From Solwaraspora sp. WMMD406 (GTDB taxonomy: Bacteria; Actinomycetota; Actinomycetes; Mycobacteriales; Micromonosporaceae): a DNA stretch of 64,000 nt. The position numbers and the translations under genes are program-made. Under the pieces are notes generated by a model, which made no database searches, had not been told where the DNA came from, and saw nothing but the letters and a program-made list of their open reading frames with translations. The stretch spans positions 6,170,001 to 6,234,000 of the forward strand of contig NZ_JARUBF010000001.1 of the NCBI RefSeq assembly GCF_029626025.1. Direction: 5' to 3'. Of this stretch, positions 54,071-62,777 are shown piece after piece (the stretch's first letter is position 1; each line of letters opens with the position of its first letter).

Positions 54071-54756
54071 CGCTCGGTCGCGGCGATCACGTCATCGGCC
54101 GTGGCGACCGCGCCGAACACGCCGCCCTGCATGGTCACCATGTGCAACGCCGCCGCGTGGTTGCCCGGGTCGGTGGCGCCGGTGCAGTCCGACAGGATCA
54201 GGCACTCGTAGCCCCGGTCGTTGGCCTCGCGCATCGTCGTGTGCACGCAGACGTCGGTGGTGATCCCGGTCAGGATCAGGTGCGTGATCCCATGGGTACG
54301 CAGGACCAGGTCCAGGTTGGTGGCGTAGAACGCGCCTTTGCCGGGCTTGTCGACGATCACTTCGCCGTCGACCGGGACGACCTCGGGCACGATCTCCCAG
54401 CCCGGCTCGCCTTTGATCAGGATCCGGCCGCACGGGCCGGCGCCGCCGATCTCCGCGCCGATGCGCGCCGAGCGCCACCGCTTGTTGGCCGGCAGGTCGG
54501 ACAGGTCCGGGGCGTGGCCTTCGCGGGTGTGGACCACCAGCATGCCGAGCGACCGGGCGTGCTCCAGCAGCCGGGCGGTGTGCGGCAGGCCGGCGCGGGT
54601 CAGGCTGATGTCGTAGCCCATGGCATCGACGTAGCCGCCGGGTCCGCAGAAGTCGGTCTGCCAGTCGATGCAGAGCAGCGCGGTCCGTTCGACCGGGGCG
54701 GCCCCGTCGTACGGCCAGAGGTAGGGGTCGGCCTTGACTGGTCCGATGCGGGCCAT
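54067..54756 (-). CDS. Biuret amidohydrolase-like cysteine hydrolase
   Basis: A 229-residue cysteine hydrolase close to the biuret hydrolase of rhizobia as remembered: [11 protein letters not shown]31 in [40 protein letters not shown], and the nucleophile in [20 protein letters not shown]. The usual product would be allophanate and ammonia. No allophanate hydrolase gene is in the window. The start overlaps nothing; GntR lies 105 bp upstream on the same strand. The next gene overlaps it by 4 bp. Confidence 0.85.
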   Translation of the reverse strand: MARIGPVKADPYLWPYDGAAPVERTALLCIDWQTDFCGPGGYVDAMGYDISLTRAGLPHTARLLEHARSLGMLVVHTREGHAPDLSDLPANKRWRSARIGAEIGGAGPCGRILIKGEPGWEIVPEVVPVDGEVIVDKPGKGAFYATNLDLVLRTHGITHLILTGITTDVCVHTTMREANDRGYECLILSDCTGATDPGNHAAALHMVTMQGGVFGAVATADDVIAATER

Positions 54757-54861
54757 CGCGCCTCCTTCGTCAGTACAGTCGATTGTCGACCGTACTGTTT
54801 CCGGAAGCGCCTCCCCTGGTAACGAGCGTGTGACGTGATCACCGAAACGTCCGGTACGGGC

Positions 54862-55527
54862 TCAGCCGAGATAGGTACGCGCTCCGTGCGCGGCCAGCTC
54901 GTGCAGCACCACCGCCGGATCCCCGGCGACGATCGCCGCCAGCAGCCGCTCGTGCCGCAGCACCCCGTCGGTCGGCTGCGCCACCTCGGCCTCCCGCCGC
55001 AGATTGATCGCCATATACAGCTGGAGTTTGACCAGCACGGATTCGTAGACCGCGCAGAGCTGCTGGTTGCCGGCCAGGCTGACCAACTCGACGTGGAACC
55101 GGCGGTGTGCCTCAGCCACCCGCAACCGGTCGTCGACCGCCGTCGCCGCCCGCATCTGGTCGATCGCGGCGCGCAGCCCGCCGAGGGCGCTGTCCCGGCG
55201 CACCGGCAGCGCGGCCTCCACGGCGTACCGCTCCAGCACGTCGCGGACCGCGTACAGCTCCCGCACGTCGCGGTCCGACAGCGTCGCGACCCGTACCCCC
55301 CGCCTGGGTACGTGCTCGACCAGACCTTGCTGGGCCAACAGCCGCAACGCTTCCCGCAGCGGAGCCCGACTGATCCCGAGCCGGCGGGTCAGATGCTCCT
55401 CGACCAGCCGCTCGCCCGGGTCGGTCTGGCCGCTGAGGATCTCCCGACGTAGTCGCCGCACAGCCAGTTCCACGAGGCTGAGGCTTTCCAGCTCACCATC
55501 CACCGACGATGCGGCAACGTCGCTCAC
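54862..55527 (-). CDS. FadR-type GntR regulator
   Basis: A 221-residue GntR regulator of the FadR/FCD subfamily. DNA-binding part: LVELAVRRLRREILSGQTDP, ERLVEEHLTRRLGISRAPL, REALRLLAQQGLVEHVPRRG. The all-helical FCD effector domain has DVRELYAVRDVLERYAVEAA, EAHRRFHVELVSLAGNQQL and a late EHxR-like ...RHERLLAAI with metal-binding His. It precedes the two hydrolase genes and hpxZ and is probably their repressor, induced by a pathway acid. GTG 55527 was chosen over long in-frame extensions. Confidence 0.88.
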   Translation of the reverse strand: MSDVAASSVDGELESLSLVELAVRRLRREILSGQTDPGERLVEEHLTRRLGISRAPLREALRLLAQQGLVEHVPRRGVRVATLSDRDVRELYAVRDVLERYAVEAALPVRRDSALGGLRAAIDQMRAATAVDDRLRVAEAHRRFHVELVSLAGNQQLCAVYESVLVKLQLYMAINLRREAEVAQPTDGVLRHERLLAAIVAGDPAVVLHELAAHGARTYLG

Positions 55528-55607
55528 CCCGATGAGTCTGCCACTGTCCCGGCCAGGGGCCGCAACGAGATCAGCCAGGCCGGCTCGAGGTGGCGACGAC
55601 GACCGGA

Positions 55608-56207
55608 TCAGCCCGGGGGGCTCAACGCGGTCGCCAAGGCACGCAACTCGTCGTCCGGGGCTCTGCCGAGCACCAGCACACTGTGCTGCGGTGCCAGCCG
55701 GACCAGGGCGCGTTCGCCCGGCCGGGCGGCGTACCACTGCCAGCTCTGCCCGGCGATCTCCTCGCCGCCCTGCGGGCTGGCGGTGCGGGACAGCTCCGCG
55801 ACCAGCAGCTCCGGCGCGGGCCGGCCGCTCTGCACGATCTGCACGGCACCACCGGACGGCGTGATGTAGCCGACCCGCAGGGTCGGCCCGTCGGCGTCGT
55901 CGGCCGGCCGGAACGTGGCGCTCACCGGACGCCAGTCCGGCCCCAGCCCGGTCGGCTCGGCGACCGGGAATCCGCCGCCGGCCCGCGCCTGCGCGAAGGC
56001 CGGCGCCGGGTCGATCACCACCGGCTGGTCGGCCCCGAGGGAGATCCGGTACGCGCCGAAGACCAGCAGGATCGGCACCAGCAGGACGAGCAGCGACAGC
56101 GTCATGTCCTTGGGCGAACGCACGGAACGACTGCCGGCCGACGGCTCGGCGGCCGGGCCGGAGCCGGTGCCGGAGCCGGTGCCGGGCGGGGTCTGGGCGG
56201 CGTCCAT
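55608..56207 (-). CDS. DUF4245 membrane protein
   Basis: A 199-residue protein of the DUF4245 family, usually found next to glpX in actinobacteria. A Gly/Pro/Ser-rich N-terminal tail, one membrane helix (MTLSLLVLLVPILLVFGAY), and an extracytoplasmic domain: GFPVAEPTGLGPDWRPVSATF, LRVGYITPSGGAVQIVQS, WQWYAARPGERALVRL. The role is unknown. It is divergent from glpX (165 bp apart). Confidence 0.85.
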   Translation of the reverse strand: MDAAQTPPGTGSGTGSGPAAEPSAGSRSVRSPKDMTLSLLVLLVPILLVFGAYRISLGADQPVVIDPAPAFAQARAGGGFPVAEPTGLGPDWRPVSATFRPADDADGPTLRVGYITPSGGAVQIVQSGRPAPELLVAELSRTASPQGGEEIAGQSWQWYAARPGERALVRLAPQHSVLVLGRAPDDELRALATALSPPG

Positions 56208-56372
56208 CGTCCCATCTTCGCAGCACCGGTCATCCCACCCGCCGGGCCCACCACCGCCCGCCAGTACGGATACCTACCGTGACGTGCCAGGATCAGCGGT
56301 AACGCTGGAGTCGGCCACCACGACGGCCCGACTCCGGCGTGCGCCCCGCACCGTAGCGAGGAGGAGCAGCCG

Positions 56373-57407
56373 ATGTCCGGTCCACAGACCCGTAAGCCGC
56401 AGAATCTCGACCGTAACCTGGCCCTGGACCTGGTCCGGGTCACCGAAGCCGCCGCGATGGCCGCCGGCCGTTGGGTGGGCCGGGGTGACAAGGAAGGCGG
56501 CGACGGCGCGGCCGTCGACGCGATGCGCAAGCTGATCAACTCGATCCAGATGCGCGGGGTGGTGGTCATCGGCGAGGGCGAGAAGGACAACGCCCCGATG
56601 CTCTACAACGGCGAGCGGGTCGGCGACGGCTCCGGACCGGAGGTCGACGTGGCGGTCGACCCGATCGACGGTACGACGCTGATGAGCAAGGGCATGCCGA
56701 ACGCGCTGGCCGTGCTGGCGGTGGCCGAACGTGGTGCGATGTTCGACCCGAGCGCCGTGTTCTACATGGAGAAGTTGGCGGTCGGCCCGGACTGCGCCGA
56801 CGTGATCGACATCGACGCCGGCGTACGCGAGAACCTGCGCCGGATCGCCAAGGTCAAAAAGTCCAGTGTCTCCGACGTCACGGTCAGCATCCTTGACCGG
56901 GCCCGTCACACCGAACTGGTCGACGAGATCCGCGACGCCGGGGCTCGGATCCAGTTCCTGTCCGACGGTGACATCGCCAGCGCCATCTACGCGGCCCGCG
57001 ATGACTCCGACGTCGACGTGATGATGGGCATCGGCGGTACGCCGGAAGGGATCATCGCCGCGTGTGCGCTCAAGTGCATGGGCGGGGCGATGCAGGCCAA
57101 ACTCTGGCCACGCGACGACACCGAACGGGAAAAGGCCCTGGCCGCCGGGCACGACCTGGACCGGGTGCTGGGCACCGACGATCTGGTCACCGGCGACAAC
57201 TGCTTCTTCGTCGCCACCGGCGTGACCTCCGGTGACCTGCTCCGGGGTGTCCGTTACCGCTCAGGTGGGGCGTACACGCAGTCGATCGTGATGCGGTCCA
57301 AGAGCGGCACCATCCGGGTCATCGACTCCTACCACCGGTTGGAGAAGCTGGCGCTCTACTCGGCGGTGGACTTCGACGGCCGGCCGATCGCCGAGATCGA
57401 CGCCTGA
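56373..57407 (+). CDS. glpX: Class II fructose-1,6-bisphosphatase
   Basis: A 344-residue GlpX that removes the 1-phosphate from fructose-1,6-bisphosphate in gluconeogenesis. Metal and substrate motifs are present: [58 protein letters not shown]. It is the only FBPase type in most actinobacteria and is normally essential for growth on gluconeogenic substrates. A GAGGAGGAG ribosome site precedes ATG 56373. Confidence 0.97.
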   Translation: MSGPQTRKPQNLDRNLALDLVRVTEAAAMAAGRWVGRGDKEGGDGAAVDAMRKLINSIQMRGVVVIGEGEKDNAPMLYNGERVGDGSGPEVDVAVDPIDGTTLMSKGMPNALAVLAVAERGAMFDPSAVFYMEKLAVGPDCADVIDIDAGVRENLRRIAKVKKSSVSDVTVSILDRARHTELVDEIRDAGARIQFLSDGDIASAIYAARDDSDVDVMMGIGGTPEGIIAACALKCMGGAMQAKLWPRDDTEREKALAAGHDLDRVLGTDDLVTGDNCFFVATGVTSGDLLRGVRYRSGGAYTQSIVMRSKSGTIRVIDSYHRLEKLALYSAVDFDGRPIAEIDA

Positions 57408-57534
57408 CAGGCCGGGGCGGGGCGGTTCAGGCCGGGGCGTTGGAGGAGTGGCCGGGGACCAGGTGGGCCGCCGGGTCGATGGTCACGGCCGCGTTGTTGA
57501 CCGCGGTGGCCGCAAGGCGTTCGCGTCGAACGGC

Positions 57535-57845
57535 ACCGCCGGTGATTCGCGCGTACAGGGACGCGGCTGGTTCGACACGGTGGAATGGCCGAGGACCGTG
57601 ACGGCTGCCGCTGGAACCCGGCACCCGACTCCGGCCAGACCCGCGTCCACCTGCAAGGTATCGGGCACGTTCGGGTCTACGCCCATCGGAAGGTCGAAGG
57701 CCGGGTGAAAACGGTCGCCGTGAAGCGGGAGGGCCGCCGCTGGTTCGTGGTGCTCGCCTGCGACCAGGTGCCCGCCCACGCCCTGCGGGAATCAGGCCGG
57801 GCGGTCGCCCAGAAGTCCGGGCTGAACCGGAGCACCGTGCTGTCC
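57535..57845 (+). pseudogene. TnpB (OrfB) relic
   Basis: A frameshifted and internally deleted piece of a TnpB gene. GWFDTVEWPR is read in one frame (57560-57593); then DRDGCRWNPAPDSGQTRV, LQGIGHVRVYAHRKVEGR and VKTVAVKREGRRWFVVLACD continue in another (57594-57760). The last stretch, VAQKSGLNRS, belongs far downstream in intact proteins, so the RuvC-I region is lost. No TnpA or ends are nearby. It is unlike the TnpB at 1012, so it came from a different element. Confidence 0.75.
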
Positions 57846-57881
57846 ACCCCGATGTGGATGGGCGACGATCGCCGGCGCCGG

Positions 57882-58520
57882 TCAGGGCATGGTCAACGAA
57901 TCCGAGTCGTACGGGTCGTAGTCGCGTCGCCGACGGAACAGGATCGCGGCGAGCACCCCACCGACGAAACCGAACAGGTGACCCTGCCAGCTGATCAGCG
58001 CGTCGGTCGGCAGGATCCCGACCAGTTGCCAGCCGTAGAGCAGCCCGACCAGCAGCACCACGCCCAGGTTCCACCAGGTGCGCTCCACGATCCCGCGCAT
58101 CAGGACCAAGCCGAGGTAGCCGAAGACGACTCCGCTGGCGCCGACGACGACCGTACTCGGGGAACCGGTCAGCCACACGCCGAAGCCGCTGACCAGGATA
58201 ATCACCAGGGTGGAGTAGAGGAAGCGGCGGACGCCTGCGGCGAGCACGAAGGTGCCGAGCAGGATCAGCGGCACGCTGTTGCTGTAGAGGTGGTCGAAGC
58301 CGTGGTGCAGGAATGGGGCGAAGAAGACGCCGTCCAGCCCGTCGATACGGCGCGGGATGATCCCGGCGGCGAAGTCGAAGCCCGCGTTCAGCCAGACGTC
58401 GAGTGCCTCGATCACGAACAGCACCGGGACGACGGCGCACATCGCGACGAACGCCCGGCCCAGGGAGGCGTAGAACGCCTCGGTGCCGAACCGGTTCGGG
58501 TCGCCACCTGAGGTGGACAT
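57882..58520 (-). CDS. Rhomboid-family intramembrane serine protease
   Basis: A 212-residue rhomboid with about six membrane helices. Catalytic Ser lies in VVVGASGVVFGYLGLVLMRG (GxSG), catalytic His in WQGHLFGFVGGVLAA, and the conserved HxxxxH region is FLHHGFDHLYSNS. It would cut membrane-spanning substrates within the bilayer. ATG 58520 was preferred because AGGGG lies at a suitable distance; ATG 58532 is an alternative. The C-terminal tail is short and charged. Confidence 0.92.
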   Translation of the reverse strand: MSTSGGDPNRFGTEAFYASLGRAFVAMCAVVPVLFVIEALDVWLNAGFDFAAGIIPRRIDGLDGVFFAPFLHHGFDHLYSNSVPLILLGTFVLAAGVRRFLYSTLVIILVSGFGVWLTGSPSTVVVGASGVVFGYLGLVLMRGIVERTWWNLGVVLLVGLLYGWQLVGILPTDALISWQGHLFGFVGGVLAAILFRRRRDYDPYDSDSLTMP

Positions 58521-58702
58521 GCCGTACGCCATCCCCTAGTAGCTATCAGGTCGGCGCAACCAGTGCCACCCGTGCGCCCGGAAGAGGGGCACGAACCACA
58601 GACGCGGCACCAACCACGACGGCGGTACGGTCCCGTACCGGGTCCGTACCGCCGCGCGGTGATCAGTCGGCGGGATGCCGCCGCGGATCGGTGGGCCGGT
58701 CG

Positions 58703-59389
58703 TCAGTACCAGCCGACGTTCTGCGAGTGCTGCCAGGCACCACAGGGGTTGCCGTACCGGCCGCTGATGTATCCGAGACCCCATTTGATCTGGGTCGCCG
58801 GGTTGTTCTCCCAGTCGGAGCCGGCCGACGACATCTTGTTGCCCGGCAGAGACTGTGGGATGCCGTACGCCCCGGAGGACGGGTTGCGTGCCTTGTGGTT
58901 CCAGCCGCTCTCCTTGTTCCAGAGCTTGTTGAGGCAGGCGAACTGGTCGAGCCCCCAACCCCGGTCCAGGGTCAGGGCACAGCCGATCGCCCGGTTGCCG
59001 CTGAACTCGTCACACGAGGCGGGGATCGGGCCGTTGAACGGCACGGTCGCACCCGACGACGACGACTGGCTGGTCTGCTGCTGTTGCTTCTGTTCGGTGA
59101 CCTTCTCAGCCCGCTTGGCCTTGGCCGCCTCGGCCTTCGCGATGGCGACCGCCTTCTCGGCCGCTTCCCGCTCGGCGGTACGCCGTTGCACGGTCAACCG
59201 CTGGTGCTCGGCGCGGCGCTGGCGGAGCACTTCGAGTTCCACCTGCTCGGCTTCGGCGGCCAGTCGGGCGTCGGTGATGCGTTGCTGGGTTTCGCGGTCG
59301 CTGTCCAGGTAGAGCCCGCCAGCGACGCCCAACACGAGCAGGCCGACAGCGAGCGCCCGGATTCCGAACCGGCTCCACAGCCGACTCAC
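58703..59389 (-). CDS. Secreted transglycosylase-like (SLT) protein
   Basis: A 228-residue exported protein. An N-terminal helix (ALAVGLLVLGVAGGLYL) is followed by a long charged coiled coil (AEAEQVELEVLRQRRAEHQR to KRAEKVTEQKQQQQ), a Ser-rich linker, and a lysozyme-like domain: CLNKLWNKESGWNHKARNPS with the catalytic Glu in KESGW, SSGAYGIPQSLPGNKM, and IKWGLGYISGRYGNPCGAWQ. It would cut peptidoglycan glycan strands during growth. GTG 59389 was chosen; upstream frames run over the repeats below. Confidence 0.9.
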   Translation of the reverse strand: MSRLWSRFGIRALAVGLLVLGVAGGLYLDSDRETQQRITDARLAAEAEQVELEVLRQRRAEHQRLTVQRRTAEREAAEKAVAIAKAEAAKAKRAEKVTEQKQQQQTSQSSSSGATVPFNGPIPASCDEFSGNRAIGCALTLDRGWGLDQFACLNKLWNKESGWNHKARNPSSGAYGIPQSLPGNKMSSAGSDWENNPATQIKWGLGYISGRYGNPCGAWQHSQNVGWY

Positions 59390-59435
59390 GAAGTGGTCCC
59401 TTCGTCGGGGGCAAGGGCACGACGGGTCCGTACCG

Positions 59436-59485
59436 GTGGGTCCCCTCGACACGCCGTGAGTGGGTCCCCCTGGACACGCCGTGAG
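59436..59485. repeat. 25/26-bp direct repeat in the transglycosylase leader
   Basis: GTGGGTCCCCTCGACACGCC plus GTGAG at 59436-59460, and GTGGGTCCCCCTGGACACGC plus CGTGAG at 59460-59485, overlapping by one G. It lies 46-96 nt upstream of the transglycosylase start within a 308-bp untranslated region. The rest of that region (59486-59697) shows no recognised riboswitch. Confidence 0.7.
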
Positions 59486-59697
59486 CGCCCGACCAGGTGG
59501 GTCGTGCGCCGGACGGCCGCGATCGGTGGCCGACTGACGCACCACCACCGACGTCTCGATTGTCTGACGTCGCTGGCGCGCGCTCGCCGACCACCATCGC
59601 TCACGGTGAGGCGGATGGGAAACGCGCGGCCGCGTTTGTGATATTGACCACGCCGTTTTTCACCTGAAAGTGGGGCATAAACCCCCGGGTACCCGAG

Positions 59698-61143
59698 TCA
59701 GCGGGGGATGTCCTCCAACAGGTCGGTAACCATTTCGGCGATCGGAGATCGCTCCGAACGGGTCAACGTGACGTGGGCGAACAGCGGATGTCCCTTGAGT
59801 GCCTCGATCACCGCGGTCACCCCGTCGTGCCGGCCGACCCGCAGGTTGTCCCGCTGCGCGACGTCGTGGGTGAGCACCACCCGGGAACCCTGTCCGATCC
59901 GGGACAGCACGGTCAGCAGTACGTTGCGTTCCAGCGACTGCGCCTCGTCGACGATGACGAAGGCGTCGTGCAGGCTCCGGCCCCGGATGTGGGTCAGTGG
60001 CAGCACCTCCAGCATCCCCCGGGCCAGTACCTCCTCCATCACGTTCTCGTGCACCACCGCGCCGAGGGTGTCGAAGACCGCCTGCGCCCAGGGCGACATC
60101 TTCTCCGACTCCGAGCCCGGCAGGTAGCCCAACTCCTGGCCACCGACGGCATACAACGGGCGGAACACGATGACCTTCTTGTGCCGGCGGCGTTCCATCA
60201 CCGCCTCCAGCCCCGCGCACAGTGCCAGCGCGGACTTACCGGTGCCGGCCCGGCCACCCAGCGACACGATTCCGATCGACTCGTCCAGCAGCAGGTCGAG
60301 GGCGATCCGCTGTTCCGCCGAGCGGCCCCGCAGCCCGAACGCCTCCCGGTCGCCGCGCACCAGCCGTACCGTCTTGTCGGCCATCACCCGGCCGAGCGCC
60401 GATCCCCCGGTGCCGTGCAACACCAGTCCGGTGTGGCAGGGCAGCCCGGCGGCGCTGTCGAGGTCGACCGCCTCGCCGGCGTAGAGCTGTTTGACCTGCT
60501 CGTCGGTCAGCTCCTGCTCGGCCATGCCGGTCCAGGTCGGGTCGCTGGCCTGACCGTGCCGGTATTCGTCGGCGGTCAGACCGACCGACGCGGCCTTGAC
60601 CCGCAGCGGCATGTCCTTGCTGACCAGCACGACGTCGCGGCCTTCGGCACCCATGCTGAGCGCGACCGACAGGATCCGGGTGTCGTTGGACTCGTTGCGG
60701 AAGCCTGGCGGCAGGACGTCGGTGTCGGCGTGGTTGAGCTCGACCCGCAGGGTGCCGCCGAGTTCGTTGGCGGGCACCGGCTCGTCGAGCCGCCCGTGAC
60801 GGACCCGCAGTTCGTCAAGCATCCGCAGGGACTGCCGGGCGAACCAGCCGAGTTCCGGGTGGTGCCGCTTGCCCTCCAACTCCGAGATGACCACCAGCGG
60901 GATCACCACTTCGTGCTCGGCGAACCGGTGGAACGCGCCGGGGTCGGACAGCAGGACCGAGGTGTCCAGCACGTACGCGCGGGTGGTGGGGATGGGCTGC
61001 CGCTGCTCGGCGCCGGCGGGCTCGCTGGCCGGTCCGGATGCGCTGGCGGCATCCGGGGCGCGGCGACGGGTCCGGCTACGGCTGGACGGGACAGTGGCGG
61101 TCGGGTCCTGATCGGCCCGGGGGGTGGTACGTCGACTCGTCAC
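59698..61143 (-). CDS. PIN-PhoH fusion ATPase
   Basis: A 481-residue PhoH2-type protein: an N-terminal PIN ribonuclease domain ([53 protein letters not shown] with acidic residues) joined to a PhoH ATPase/helicase domain: [45 protein letters not shown] (Walker B), [19 protein letters not shown]. Such proteins are sequence-specific RNA helicase-nucleases. A disordered N-terminal tail of about 55 residues is present; GTG 61143 was chosen. Confidence 0.93.
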   Translation of the reverse strand: MTSRRTTPRADQDPTATVPSSRSRTRRRAPDAASASGPASEPAGAEQRQPIPTTRAYVLDTSVLLSDPGAFHRFAEHEVVIPLVVISELEGKRHHPELGWFARQSLRMLDELRVRHGRLDEPVPANELGGTLRVELNHADTDVLPPGFRNESNDTRILSVALSMGAEGRDVVLVSKDMPLRVKAASVGLTADEYRHGQASDPTWTGMAEQELTDEQVKQLYAGEAVDLDSAAGLPCHTGLVLHGTGGSALGRVMADKTVRLVRGDREAFGLRGRSAEQRIALDLLLDESIGIVSLGGRAGTGKSALALCAGLEAVMERRRHKKVIVFRPLYAVGGQELGYLPGSESEKMSPWAQAVFDTLGAVVHENVMEEVLARGMLEVLPLTHIRGRSLHDAFVIVDEAQSLERNVLLTVLSRIGQGSRVVLTHDVAQRDNLRVGRHDGVTAVIEALKGHPLFAHVTLTRSERSPIAEMVTDLLEDIPR

Positions 61144-61815
61144 AGGCCTGCTCCGTCGGGCGTGCACCCGGTCCGCCCGCGTTCCGGCTCCACCGGGGCC
61201 CGGAGGCACGGGTCGGATGCGGAACCCGTGCGTACCTAGCAGGTCCGGGCCGTCCGGCTGACCCGGGATGACCCCAGGCCATGTCTAGACGCTAGCCGCC
61301 GGATCCGACCTCGGCTAGGCATCTTCGGCGATGATCGGCCGGTGGCCGGCACCGACCGGCCGAATACCGGCCGCCGTACCCATGCCGGACATCCGCCGGT
61401 CACAGTCCGGACACATCCGCTGCCAACGCGCTCCGCGCCGGGCGGTACGCCGCCGGCGGCGCCGGGCGGTGATCCCGGCGGCGACCCCCGGCGGCGACCC
61501 CCGGCTCAAGCCATCAGCGCAGGTAGCGGCCCAGGTGTGGGCTCCGTGGTGGCGGGCCCGCCGTGGCCGCCGGACGGGGCCGGGCCGGCCGTCGGACGGC
61601 GGCCGGCCGGGATGCGCACCCCCTGCACGCATCCCGGCCGGAGGGAACGCCGGCGCGGTGACGCCGGGTTCCCGCACGGCGTCGCGTCCGCCTCAACGCC
61701 GACGCCGTGTTCAACAAAGCACTTCGGAACATCGCACTGCTCGACAAACCGACCGGCCGGCGGATGTCGACCGGCCGGCGGATGTCGACCGACCGGAGGT
61801 CGACCGACCGGAGGG
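61144..61815. other. Long GC-rich intergenic region with hairpin and repeats
   Basis: 672 bp without a credible gene. It contains the hairpin at 61603-61641, direct repeats near 61474-61502 (CGGCGGCGACCCC twice) and near 61746-61815 (CGACCGGCCGGCGGATGT twice, CGACCGACCGGAGGT twice). A minus-strand frame (61315-61677) with one CPDC motif was judged too weak to call. Confidence 0.6.
61603..61641. terminator. Perfect 14-bp hairpin, likely terminator
   Basis: CCGGCCGGGATGCG (61603-61616) and CGCATCCCGGCCGG (61628-61641), loop 11 nt. It lies about 175 bp past the stop of the minus-strand gene at 61816 and could end that transcript. Confidence 0.6.
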
Positions 61816-62265
61816 TCAGGTGTGCCAGCCAGCCAGGATCTCCTTCGAATGCCGGCCACCACCCGAATCGGTGAACGCCGCACCGGTGTAGGTGGTCCCC
61901 TGCCGGACGGCGACGTCGGTGCGGGCCGATCGGGTCACCGCCGCCGAGCCGACCGGGGTCTGGCCGACCATCGCCGAGCCGACCGGTGTCTGGCCGACCA
62001 TCGCCGGTCCGACCGGACTCGAGCCGACCGGGGTCGGCCGGGCCGAGGTCGGGCCCATCGGATTCGGGGTGGGAAGTACGGAGGCGATCGCCGCCTGGGC
62101 GTCGCGTCGACGGCGGCTCCAGGCTCCGCGATCGCCGTCGAAGTAGCCCTGGCGGTAGCCGAACCGGTAGCCGATCCGATAACTGAGCTGGCCGTGCAGG
62201 CGGCCGGCGGCATAGCTGGACGAGGCGAGCAACAGCACCAGGAAGACGGCGAAGAACGGGCTCAT
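61816..62265 (-). CDS. Small membrane protein with PVGSAMVGQT repeats
   Basis: A 149-residue protein of unknown function. An N-terminal membrane helix (PFFAVFLVLLLASSSYAAG) is followed by a Tyr/Gly-rich basic segment (LSYRIGYRFGYRQGYFDGDR) and a repeat-rich tail (VGPAMVGQTPVGSAMVGQTP). ATG 62265 opens the helix. It lies 22 bp after the next gene on the same strand and is probably co-transcribed with it. Confidence 0.6.
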   Translation of the reverse strand: MSPFFAVFLVLLLASSSYAAGRLHGQLSYRIGYRFGYRQGYFDGDRGAWSRRRRDAQAAIASVLPTPNPMGPTSARPTPVGSSPVGPAMVGQTPVGSAMVGQTPVGSAAVTRSARTDVAVRQGTTYTGAAFTDSGGGRHSKEILAGWHT

Positions 62266-62287
62266 CCGGTGGCCTCGATCCGTATGA

Positions 62288-62689
62288 TCATGTTTCCTCC
62301 GACTCGAACGACGTCGGGTCGTCGGTGAGGAGCCGATCGATGTCGTCGGTCCGCACCTCTTCGACCAGTTCCACGCTGATCCGGCAACCACCCAGCACGA
62401 CCTCCGCCACGGACGCGCGCCGGATCTCCCCGTCCGCGTCGTAGACCCGCACGCTCAACTCGGGGCAGCCCAGGTGCGCCCGCCACGCGTTCCACTCGGC
62501 ACGGTCCCCGACGTTGAAGCACAGGTAGCGGCACCCTCGGGCGAGGTAGAGCCGCCAAGGAGCGCTGAGGCCCGTGGCGACCCCGGCGGCGATCAGACCG
62601 AACGCCTGTGCGCGGGTCGCTACTTCAGTCACCGTACCGTCTCCGTCACGTGCAAGCGACAACTCCACGTCACTCAGCGTCTCAGGCAC
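62288..62689 (-). CDS. Hypothetical protein, no recognised domain
   Basis: A 133-residue soluble protein. Blocks such as TRAQAFGLIAAGVATGLSAP, WRLYLARGCRYLCFNVGD and RVYDADGEIRRASVAEVVL suggest an alpha/beta domain. A homologue was not recognised. GTG 62689 lies next to a cluster of GTCAC/GTGAC motifs and is divergent from a DNA-binding protein gene, which may regulate it. Confidence 0.6.
   Translation of the reverse strand: MPETLSDVELSLARDGDGTVTEVATRAQAFGLIAAGVATGLSAPWRLYLARGCRYLCFNVGDRAEWNAWRAHLGCPELSVRVYDADGEIRRASVAEVVLGGCRISVELVEEVRTDDIDRLLTDDPTSFESEET
62645..62660. promoter_or_regulatory. GTCAC-N6-GCGAC site, imperfect operator copy
   Basis: GTCACGTGCAAGCGAC, one mismatch from the perfect inverted repeat at 62707-62722 and 62 bp away. 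It lies within the first codons of the gene starting at 62689, so binding here would block its transcription. Confidence 0.4.
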
Positions 62690-62706
62690 GTGACGTAGAG
62701 TAAAGC

Positions 62707-62722
62707 GTCACGCGCAAGTGAC
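62707..62722. promoter_or_regulatory. GTCAC-N6-GTGAC inverted repeat, candidate operator
   Basis: GTCAC (62707-62711), GCGCAA, GTGAC (62718-62722). It stands between the gene at 62689 and the divergent helix-turn-helix gene at 62778, upstream of that gene's -35 box. The near-copy at 62645 supports a real site. Confidence 0.5.
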
Positions 62723-62742
62723 AGCATCGTCTTTTCGGGTGA

Positions 62743-62771
62743 TTAGCGCGGCCTCACTCAACTCCTAGACT
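62743..62771 (+). promoter_or_regulatory. Probable promoter of a leaderless transcript
   Basis: -35 TTAGCG (62743-62748), a 17-bp spacer, -10 TAGACT (62766-62771), then six bases to the GTG at 62778. Transcription would begin at or next to the start codon, which fits the common leaderless mRNAs of actinobacteria and explains the lack of a ribosome site. Confidence 0.5.
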
Positions 62772-62777
62772 GCCCCC

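Noticed and set aside
59390-59697. c-di-AMP (ydaO) riboswitch before the transglycosylase
   Set aside because: The expected conserved GGGGAACC...GCCAAGTCCG elements could not be found on the minus strand.
61315-61677. 120-residue minus-strand ORF with CPDC motif
   Set aside because: Mostly Arg/Pro/Gly low complexity, overlaps a hairpin, no ribosome site.
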